Of a stretch of DNA of 64,000 nt, positions 1 through 8,207 are shown piece by piece (the first letter of the stretch is position 1; the number at the start of each line of letters is the position of its first letter). Where the stretch lies: the NCBI GenBank assembly GCA_963995505.1, contig OZ023188.1:1426001-1490000 (forward strand). The letters run 5' to 3'. Source of the stretch: Hypericum androsaemum. Taxonomy: Eukaryota > Streptophyta > Magnoliopsida > Malpighiales > Hypericaceae. The translations under genes and the position numbers were made by a program. The notes beneath the pieces were generated by a model. It made no database searches. It was not told the origin of the DNA and saw only the letters and a list, made by a program, of their open reading frames with translations.

Positions 1-987
1 ATGGCCACGAATTCGTCATAGTTGATTCCTCCATCCTGCAAACATTTCCAATACCAGTTACTGCTGAGAAATGATAACATGAAACATTTAAGAATGTGGA
101 ACTAGGTGCTGAATGGTTCAACATTAGTGACACGGTACTTGTTTCGAACTCACTACACGATTGTCATGGTTCTAGTACACGCATCGGTGGAATAGAACAG
201 TACGTTTTCAATTTCAAAACTAAATGACAGGCAAAACTAATCAATGCTGTTGCCGCACGAGAACTTATAGAACATGCAAGCAGAAGCACCAATCCAAGCA
301 TAATCTGTTGCAGGTCTTAGAATTGGGATAAGAGAAACATTATCTGAATCAACTTCAGCTAATATCTCTTGGATTGTTTTCAAATCCCCCATGTTGTACT
401 TCTCAAGAGCATCCTTCAACTCTTCCTTTGTAATGTACCTGACATGAAGCAGACGCAACTTTCACATGAATACAGGGAAAACAGATTATCAATGGTAATT
501 AAACATAAAAGTGCAACTTGATGACCCGCTTCTGTCCTTGTCAAAATATCCAAAGGCCTTGTACAAATGGTCCTCTCTTTCTACTCTATTCATGTGCATA
601 GTTACTGATATGAACTCGATGTAGTCAATGGTTCTGTTTCCATCAACATCAGCCTGCCATACATTGAACCCCAGGCAATGGCCAAGGGCTAATTGGGAAT
701 TATATAAAGGAGTGTAAAGGGTGATCCATATTACTTTGAGCAAATCCGGTGGTCAAGATCATTGTAGTTGGAACATGTCAAAAAATATAGCTCAAGTTAC
801 TTTCGGTAAAATTGCCAAGTTGGCCCAATACTCTGCTGATGAATTAGCTTAGAGAAGACTGTATACTTGTCAACAGATGTCTACAAGCAACGAAAGCGCG
901 GAAGTGAAGTAGGGAAATGGAATGAGCAATATGTTTACCGCTTCCATTAATTGCCTAATTTCAGACTCTGAAAGCTTGGTACCATTC
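1..987 (-). pseudogene. CDPK pseudogene, copy C (C-terminal EF-hand exons)
   Basis: This is a truncated duplicate of the kinase at 43411-47360. Going upstream on the minus strand one meets the start of the last exon (1-45, cut by the window edge), the exon for EF-hand 3 and the start of EF-hand 4 (about 339-438), the exon for EF-hand 2 (about 525-655) and the 3' part of the EF-hand 1 exon (about 935-987), with the family string KLSESEIRQLMEA. The kinase domain is absent. In EF-hand 2 the loop glycine is changed ([12 protein letters not shown] instead of [12 protein letters not shown]). After the EF-hand 4 start the donor GTACGT of the intact gene is lost through a small deletion. The EF-1 exon is interrupted at 987 by a solo LTR and then by a LINE. 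It cannot make a kinase. Confidence 0.88.
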
Positions 988-1506
988 TGTTGGGAAATAA
1001 CCCACTTTCCCGTGGACCCAAACAACGCAACGAACAAGATCGGAGCAAGATCTACGAACACAACGAGGAGATCGACCACAACTACGAGTAAAGAAAACTC
1101 ACAATCAAACAAGAACAACAGATTTGGTCACCCGGTTCGATCTTAACCGATCTACGTCCGGGGGCGTACCAAGCCAGGAGATTTCACTATATCAAGCTCG
1201 ATCTACACTTTGGAGCTTCACTTGCTCAACAATGGTGTTTCTCTCTCCTCTTCTCTCTCTGTCTCTCTCTACAAGGAAGAAGATGAATATACAGTGACAG
1301 AGAAGCGGGGTATTTATAGTGCCAACAAACCTAGGAACCAAAACACACACGCAGGGGCATTTTTGTCCACGCTTTGGCAAAATGGAGAAGCTGAAGCGCG
1401 TACCGTTTGGCCAGGGGGCGCTGCCCCCTAGACCCCCACTAGGTCGATCCCAGTTCTGGACGGGGGCTACGCCCCCCCGCGGTGTCCGAAGTCTCCATAC
1501 CCAACA
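988..1506 (-). mobile_element. Solo LTR (copia-like) with CATTC target duplication
   Basis: A 519-bp unit starts TGTTGGG and ends CCCAACA and is flanked by the direct repeat CATTC (983-987 and 1507-1511), the hallmark of LTR-retrotransposon insertion. On the minus strand it carries a TATA-like CTATAAATA followed by a GA-rich leader, so transcription would run on minus. No gag-pol is present, so it is a solo LTR left by recombination. It sits inside the former EF-hand 1 exon of the CDPK pseudogene; removing it rejoins GGTACCATTC to TTAGGAAGGC, matching the intact gene's GTACCAAGCTTAGGAAGGC. A GC-rich stretch (1415-1485) lies near its 5' end. The copia assignment is inference. Confidence 0.85.
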
Positions 1507-1511
1507 CATTC

Positions 1512-2067
1512 TTAGGAAGGCTAGCCTCAGTGGAGCTCTCTCGAATTGGATGGGTCTTATGCCTATTAGAGTTTCAGTTCACAAAATCTGGTTCTCCATT
1601 TTTTTTCCTCCATGATCTGGAGCATTTGGCTGCTAAGAAACGAGGTCATCTTCCGCGACACCATTCCTAATGTTGGGACTCTCATCATGACCATCCTGAG
1701 GAGAGCGTCGAAATGGGAGATTTGGTCAAACTCCAGAGAAGTCTGCTGCAAATAAGATCTATCAATGGTGATTCAAAGTCTTTTGAGATAATCTCCGGGC
1801 CGCTCGCTTGTCTCCCCTGGCCTCTTTTCGGCTTTTTAGACCTGGCCTCCTTAGATTCACTGGCAATTCCTTCCACGTAGCCCAATTGCCGTTTAATCTC
1901 TCTTGCCAGGGCCGAGTTGTACCATTCTTGCCTTTTTCAAAGCAATTATGGTCTTTTGTATAGGCGATTCAGGGGCTTTTGCTCCTCCACTCGCCCTTTC
2001 TGTATACATGTACATATTACATATATATACTCTTTTTATATCAATATATTATACCTTTTCCAAAAAA
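1512..2067 (+). mobile_element. LINE 3' end fragment (reverse transcriptase C-terminus plus 3'UTR)
   Basis: In the plus frame the segment around 1600-1750 reads IWSIWLLRNEVIFRDTIPNV and then LIMTILRRASKWEIW, the typical C-terminal tail of plant non-LTR retrotransposon reverse transcriptases. It is followed by a pyrimidine-rich 3'UTR (about 1960-2055) and a short A-run at 2063-2070. The element is strongly 5'-truncated, as expected for target-primed reverse transcription. Its 5' edge abuts the CDPK EF-1 exon and its A-tail abuts sequence homologous to the ALMT upstream region. The same LINE with the same boundaries lies at 31265-31865, so the insertion predates the duplication. Confidence 0.75.
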
Positions 2068-2436
2068 ACTACAACCACTCATCCTATTAGGAGACATTTT
2101 ACACGGTGACACATGAAATTGCAATGTTTTTGGATTCTAAAATTCTCCACATCCAACCAAGCATGCATTATTGATAAGCTTAAAGCATCTATTTTATCCC
2201 CACGAGGTTTTTAGTTCCATCTTCTCTTGTATTATTGCAGCATTATTCTCCTCCTCTATTTCTCTCCTCCTACTTGCACTTCATTAGTTACAACTAGCTA
2301 GAATTGCACCTCCTTACATTGCAGCCTTCACTCCAAAAATACTTGCCAGCTCCAACACCAACCTACTCCCTTACTTCTGAAAAATACTTCAAGACGGGTA
2401 ACTCAAAGTAAGGTACTATAATACTTGATTGGAGAA
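2068..2436 (+). promoter_or_regulatory. Duplicated ALMT upstream region, copy C
   Basis: This stretch matches 51004-51372, the region just upstream of the intact ALMT gene, and the equivalent part of copy A at 31864-32225. Homology starts exactly after the LINE A-tail at ACTACAACCACTCATCC. It holds pyrimidine-rich tracts (about 2240-2275) and presumably the ALMT core promoter and 5'UTR. Conservation across three copies fits common descent; no specific binding sites are claimed. Confidence 0.6.
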
Positions 2437-2745
2437 TGAATGGGAAAAAGGGCAGTCTCGAGATTCGAATTCCACCCACCAAGATCAAGGAGATAGGAGG
2501 TGGCGGAACCGCTAGTTGCAAGAATGGTGGAATTTACGATATGGGTTTCTCTTGCAAGGCTTGGGTTTGGAGTGTGTGGGAATTTGCAAAAGAGGTCACT
2601 AATAGGGTAACATTTTCACTCAAAGTGGGACTGGCGGTTCTATTGGTGTTCTTGCTTATACAGTTCCAAGCACCTTATGATATATTTGGGACCAGCATCA
2701 TTTGGTCCATTCTTACAGTCGCCATCATGTTCGAATATACAGTCG
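2436..2745 (+). pseudogene. ALMT exon 1 fragment, copy C
   Basis: Open sequence beginning MNGKKGSLEIRI matches exon 1 of the intact ALMT at 51373, through the first membrane segments (KVGLAVLLVFLL) to EYTVG and a conserved GT donor at about 2746. Exons 2 to 6 are absent: downstream only the first part of intron 1 is recognisable before AT-rich sequence. The exon itself has no stop codon, so decay came by truncation. Any translation would read past the exon and stop near 2831. Confidence 0.9.
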
Positions 2746-3539
2746 GTATGCATGCCGCCACTCATCGACTAAGGTTTGTATTCACTGGTTTGATTTGTCA
2801 AAATGCACGCCAAAACTTTTTCATCGACTAATCTAATTTTAAGTCGATTAATATTTTTAAAAAGTACTAAAATTTAATCAATAAATATTTAATAGTTTAC
2901 AAATAGTTTGAAATCGAAATCTCTTGTTAAATATAATATCACCACCAATTGAAATTATTTAGAATTATCACCAAGAGAACTATGAGGGTAATTAATCCAA
3001 ATTAGAATAGGATGAGATTTTTTAGAGATGACAAAATTCTTTTAACAAATATTTAATACTAGTGTATTTTCAAAATTTTGAATTTGATACCTCATTAAAA
3101 TAGATTGATTTTCTGATACCAATGGTTTGATAGAAATTTATTTTAAAAAGAGAACAGAAGCAGAAAAAGTCAAATACATTTACTTAAGAATTTAATATTA
3201 AATATATTTTTCGATGAAAAAGGCTATTTTGAATTTATGTTGCTTCGTAAATGAACACGTCAGATATTGTCCAGAGTATGATTTTTGTCTCTATAGTATA
3301 TAATAAAAAAGTGTTTAGGAAAATTGCAAGGTGCTTGATTTAGACAACTTAAACGATGTAATTGATAAATGAGTTAATAGTGCAACAGTAGTTAAGATTC
3401 TGGTTAATCTATCATTAGCACGGTGCTATTCTGAGACTCTCAAGTCCCAATTCTATGTAGATTAACTAATACGTGGACTAACTTAATCCAACTCAATAAT
3501 TAATTTATGTAGCACGATTTGGCTGAAGCCCCCTTTAAA
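2746..3539. other. AT-rich flank shared with copy A, no gene
   Basis: Intron-like, AT-rich sequence with no convincing reading frame. It is collinear with 34430-35890 of copy A, including the string TATAATAAAAAAGTGTTTAGG. Copy A has extra insertions there. Nothing else is seen. Confidence 0.6.
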
Positions 3540-4686
3540 TCGACGATTTCGTTTAATGCCTTATTGACCCCCCATGTTAACCCCTTTCGTACTAGGCCTC
3601 GCCTTCCCGATAGACCAATTTTGCCATCTTCAAATGCTATTTGACAAAAATACCCTTCCTCTTGTTTATATAAAAAAAAGGAGGAACCCTACTTTCACAC
3701 TTCTCCCCTTTTGCTGCTTCATTTGCTCCACTTAAAAACCTTCTTCCTCCTCTACCATGTCAACCACTACATTTTCCCCGATACCACAACGACGAACGGC
3801 CGGATGGACATCGGCTTGCCGACGAACACGTGACCTTCGACCGCTTCAACGGCTTCCTCGGCCTCCCCTCCAGACGGAGGTTCCTCGTAGAGTTCCCACC
3901 GCCATGTTTTCCCCATCCTCTCCTTTTCCTTTCTCTTTTTTTTATATATAATTCGTTTTTTGTTTTATTATATTTTGTACGATTGGAGGTTAATGCTTCG
4001 GGATAATTTTTGCTGTTTTTACAAAGCTCGGTTGGAGGTGACGCCTAACCGACCAAAGAAGCAGATTCGCCTTTCGATACCTTGTCACCCACAACCGAGC
4101 TTCAAAGCGGTTGAGACACCTCTGCTCCGGCTACCAAGTTTTGTAAAGTCTTGGCTTGCTTCTTTTGCACCGTCCGTGACTCAGAAGATTGACAGATGTA
4201 CGCGAAACTCTCGAATATCTGAAGTCACAGGAACCGGACCTTGCTCCTTGAGCAAAGACCATACTGTTACCTTAAGCAGTAACCGCCTTTACTCTCTTGC
4301 AACCTTCTTAGCATAGCATATACGTGTCACCAGCAATACCTTCAGATCCTCCCTCTTCAGAAAGAAGCAGCTGCTGCTGAGAAAGCCTTCAAGACGCACT
4401 ATCCTCAAATCTCAACGAGGCACTAAATGTGTCTCGTTGAGATTTGAAGTTAGTCTCGGCGTACTTGAAGTCTTTCTCAGCAGCTGCTGCTTCTGAGCAG
4501 GGAGGGTCCGGAGGTATTCCTAGAGAAGGTTAGTGCAAAATATATGCTATGCTAAGAAGGTCGTAAGAAGGTCGTAAGAGGGTAAAAGAGGTTACCTGCT
4601 TATGGTACCAGCAGGTCTTGGCTCAACTCAAGTGCCCCAAATTTTTGCGACTTCAGATATTCGAGAGTTTCACGTATTTCAAGCGG
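3540..4686 (+). mobile_element. Palindromic gene-family element, copy C (truncated)
   Basis: The first part (3540-3950) is the promoter/leader region of the family, with a TATATAAA box near 3666 and a pyrimidine-rich leader. It is followed by exon 2-like coding sequence (about 4035-4240, NRPKKQIRLSIP and SFVKSWLASFAPSVTQ), an intron and the start of exon 3 (4325-4423). At 4424-4428 the sequence turns on itself: CAACGAGGCAC is followed by TAAAT and then GTGTCTCGTTG, and the inverse complement runs back to 4686. Exon 1 is missing and the reading frames are broken. The element is shared with 35890-38064 and therefore predates the A/C duplication. The right arm stops 24 bp before the RTNLB start codon. 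Confidence 0.8.
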
Positions 4687-4710
4687 TTAGGGTTTGGGAA
4701 CTCGACGAGG

Positions 4711-6168
4711 ATGGCCGAGGAGGAGTCGATTCGGGAGAGGATAAAGGAGAAGTTCGACGGCAGCTCGGACTCGGATCACGAGGAGAAGAAGCCGAAGAAA
4801 GTTGCATCGCCGCCTCCGGCGTCTGCGTCGCCGGAATCCAGCTCCTTCAAGTCGAAGGTGAAGCGGCTCTTCGGCCGTGAGAAGCCGCCGGTCCACAAGG
4901 CCCTCGGCAGAGGCAAACGTAGGCTTTAATTTCCAGTCTAATTTTATTTTCTCCTTTTTTATCCCTTGCTTGTGTAGGTTTACGAGTAATATTTCTTAAT
5001 TTTTTTTTCTTCGTAACGTTCTATTTGTGATCCATTGAGGTTATTGATTGAAATATTAGGAATTGGCTTTGTCGTTGGGTTCGGGTTGTTAGGATGAATG
5101 ATTCTCCTGAGTGCAGAAGCTTCGTCGAGCTGTTTTGTTGATGCTTTATGTGTGTTTGCAGCTGCCGATGTTTTCCTGTGGAGGAACAAGAAGATATCGG
5201 CTGGAGTGTTGGGGGGTGCTACTGTTGTTTGGGTTCGTTTCGAGGTACTCGAGTTCCACCTCCTCAATTTGTTCTGCACCTGCTTGATCGTGGCTCTTGC
5301 CGGGCTGTTCCTGTGGAACAATGCTCACTCCTTGATTTACAAGTAAGCTTCTGGTGTTCGTGGTTGGCTGTTCCGTGTGTTTACGCTGTTGTTGACTAGT
5401 TATGTTTGGATTTTAGATCTCCTCTGCGTATTCCGGAAGTTCATATTCCTGAGGAGCCGGTGCTTCAGTTTGCAGCTGCACTTAGGTCTGAGATTAACCG
5501 TGGCTTTGATGTCCTGAGGGATATAGCTTCGGGAAAAGATCTGAAGAAGTTCCTCGTGGTATGTTGACTTTTCTGTGCATTGTGCTCCTTGCATTTCGTT
5601 GTTTCTGCTGGTGATTGAAGTTGGCAAATGGATGTTTGATATGCACTTCTAATTCCTCTGTGGCCATTATTTTGTCGTGGATTCAGAATACATAGTGGTG
5701 ACCTTGGAACATTTTCCCGGAGCTTGAATATCGTTGATCCTTTGTATTCTTTGTTCAGCCTGCTTTTAGTTTTCAACTCCCTATGCTTCTATAATTATGC
5801 TGAGCATGCAACACTGTTCTGGTTTTAATGAACATTTGACCAGGTTATCGCTTTCTTGTGGATCTTGGCTATTGTTGGGAGCTGCGGCAACTTCTTGACC
5901 CTGTTTTACGTTGCTAATGCATCTGCCAAATGCGTTCTTATTCTGTTCCAATTGGAGCTTTACAATCTCCTTATGTTACTCTGTCGTTTTGCCAACAGCT
6001 TTCGTCATGCTGCACACTTTGCCCGTCTTATATGAGAAGTACGAGGATCAAGTCGATGCTTTTGCAGAGAAGGCGATGGTCGAGATCAAGAAGCAGTATG
6101 CAGCTTTTGATGCCAAGGTCTTAAGTAAGATCCCTAGGGGTCCACTGAAATACAAGAAGCAGGCATAA
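4711..6168 (+). CDS. RTNLB: Reticulon-like protein B (RTNLB), five exons
   Basis: Reticulon-like proteins shape tubular endoplasmic reticulum by inserting hairpins into the outer leaflet. Exons inferred: 4711-4918, 5162-5342, 5417-5558, 5844-5913 and 5999-6168, giving 256 aa, the usual family length. Visible signatures are [35 protein letters not shown], the two long hydrophobic segments of the reticulon domain and the ending [12 protein letters not shown]. The ATG at 4711 (MAEEES) fits the acidic N-terminus of the family. Introns 1 to 3 have GT-AG ends. Intron 4 needs a break after FYV-G to give FYVAFVMLH, but its donor reads CTAATG instead of GTAATG. If it is not spliced, the frame adds about 36 residues and stops, losing the C-terminal tail. 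The promoter has been replaced by an element ending at 4686. Confidence 0.88.
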
Positions 6169-6687
6169 GAAGTGAAAACGACCGTGGTCGGTAGCTGCCG
6201 ACAGATTTGATACAGCCATGCTTATGGGGAAGCTGTTGTGAATTCGAAGTCACCATTTGCTATTTATTTACTTAAAACTCTTCTTAGGATGTGTTCCTTT
6301 GGTAATCCAGTGACTACTTCTACAATGAGGTGCTTGTAAATTGGGTTCTGTCTTGCACTGGTTATTGGCTATGGTTATCGTATGACGTCTTGCATGTTTA
6401 ATGACCCGAGGTCTGTATCCCCTTGTATACCATCCGCTGTTTCAGTTGGTTTCTGTGCTTCTGCAGCTCTTTGCCTTTTCATCTGCATATAAACACGGAA
6501 GGATGATCTGCAACATGATATTGATCACGACGGTAGCAGAGAACGAGTTTATAGGTGAAGGAAGGATGAGCTTACCAAGTCCTTTTTTCGCTTCTGCTGT
6601 ATCAATTCTCTAACCGGGTCGATAAGCTCTGCTCGGGACAACTTGTGCACATGGTAGCAAGCTCCTTATAGTCTAGCCCTTATGTTT
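6169..6687 (+). other. RTNLB 3' region, no further gene
   Basis: Sequence following the RTNLB stop has the T-rich composition of a plant 3'UTR up to about 6400. Beyond that I see no coding exon, repeat or RNA gene before the ATPase pseudogene. Confidence 0.4.
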
Positions 6688-6962
6688 TGCCAAGAGAATT
6701 TTCAGAATCTTCTGATCCCCTGTTCTGATCCGATCGTCGGGGCAACCTTGGCTGCTGGGGTGAATAGGGATCGGACATTCTTTTCGTCCTCTCCAAACCT
6801 CTTGGATGTGATGGTGGACATCGGTACATTAATGAAGCTTGCTCCAGCCTCCTTGGCAATCATTCTTTTCCCAGTCCCAGGTGGCCCGAATAGCAGAATA
6901 CCTCTGCAGGGCTTTAGATCCGGCCTTCGAAAAGGACATCACATTCCTGGAAGGAACAAGAT
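6688..6962 (-). pseudogene. AAA-ATPase fragment (Walker A region)
   Basis: Read on the minus strand this gives [20 protein letters not shown], then [27 protein letters not shown] and AAKVAPTIG, the Walker A and pore-loop region of plant meiotic/katanin-type AAA ATPases. The Walker A lysine is kept, but two or three residues after it are missing and the Walker B motif never appears, because the frame runs into unrelated sequence near 6700. There are no introns, so it may be a processed or partial copy. It is a relic, not a gene. Confidence 0.8.
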
Positions 6963-7684
6963 GTGCTAGGAATAAGCTGCAATTAAAGAACAAATGTGTG
7001 ATTTGTTAAACGAGTTATTAGAATGATTATGTCAAAACAAAGTTTTTTTTCACTATTTTCGAGATATATGATTACAGTGATATTAATAAAACTCGTAGAT
7101 CAATTAAGACTTGTATAGAGTCCATCAGCCTCCATAACCCAACAAGATGGGAGAACAAGAGGCCAACATGGAGGGAAGAGACATGGAAAATACGGCATTC
7201 ATTAGGATTCAAATTCCACTATGATGGCCAATTTTTACACCAATATTATATATGTGATGGTTTGAACTCTAAACTTCTATCAAATTATCTTACGCATTAT
7301 GTTTTTAGGCTAAATATCATTTAAATTGAGTTCAAAACTTTTTTTACAATGCCGGCGGTGAGACTTGTCCTTTCTATAGGGCTGACGACTAAAAGTCGGT
7401 AGAAAAAATAATATGGTACCAGCAATAGTGGAGTAATAGGACATCTCGAAAATGAAAGATACGGATACAATGCACTTATGACATACGAAAATGAGAATCA
7501 CCAAGTTGTAATAATAGAAATACGATTTATCAAAAGAAAAAAAAATAAAGTTGCAACTACGTAATTTGATGGACCTAACAAGATACAACTTCGCTCAAAT
7601 TGAAACCTTTTGGATGTCGAACCAATTAAAATCCCAGTGTGTTATTTATATTAGTTACATTAAAATTGATTTTGCAAACAACAA
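6963..7684. other. Intergenic, no gene seen
   Basis: AT-rich sequence. Short open frames are present, but none has family signatures, codon bias or splice structure. No repeat shared with the rest of the window was found. Confidence 0.4.
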
Positions 7685-7768
7685 GTTAGGATGGCCGAGT
7701 GGTCTGAGGCGCCAGAATCAAGTTCTGGTCTTCGAGAGAGGGCGTGGGTTCAAATCCCACTTCTGACA
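7685..7768 (+). tRNA. trnL-CAA: tRNA-Leu (anticodon CAA)
   Basis: An 84-nt nuclear class II tRNA. The acceptor stem GTTAGGA pairs with TTCTGAC (two G-U type wobbles), the discriminator is A, the D-arm contains GGCCGAGTGGTCTGAGGC (A box), the anticodon stem CCAGA/TCTGG encloses ATCAAGT giving anticodon CAA, a long variable arm follows (GGTCTTCGAGAGAGGGC region), and the T-arm is GTGGGTTCAAATCCCAC (B box). It has no intron and no encoded CCA, as usual in plants. The loop base before the anticodon T is A rather than the common C. All stems are intact, so it looks functional. Confidence 0.95.
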
Positions 7769-8207
7769 AAAATTGACTTCACCACCATGATGGTTATTTA
7801 ATTCTCGTTAATTACCACCGTACATTGTTAACGAAAAGAAGTGAAACTGTTCTATATTGCTGGTCAACAAGGCCAAGAAAATTATCTCTATTCCTTTATT
7901 GTTCTACATATAATTACAAACGCCAATGGAGGTAAGGGATTTTGCCTCTACAAATGGACATACAATGGAATGTTCCCCCTATCAATTCCTGTTAATTTCT
8001 ACGAGTACCCTGTTGGTTGTGCAGCTACACTGCACTCTAGAGCTGTTGATCGGCCGGCCGGTTTTGATGGTGAACACGTCCCCGGCTTGAGCACCTTGCT
8101 CGACGATATCTCGATGGGAATGCAGCCCGCGATCCAGCTTGAATATGTGTCTCGACGTATGCCGGACGAATTAAATGACTAGACTCAAAAGTAAAGTAGC
8201 CAACAAT
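7769..8207. other. Intergenic and CPBP 3' region
   Basis: No supported gene. The stretch 8030-8180 is richer in G and C than its surroundings and is open in both directions, but it lacks recognisable family features. It may be the 3'UTR of the protease gene that ends at 8208. Confidence 0.35.

Noticed and set aside
7841..8182. 113-codon plus frame next to the tRNA
   Set aside because: No motif or splice structure; possibly 3'UTR of the minus-strand protease.
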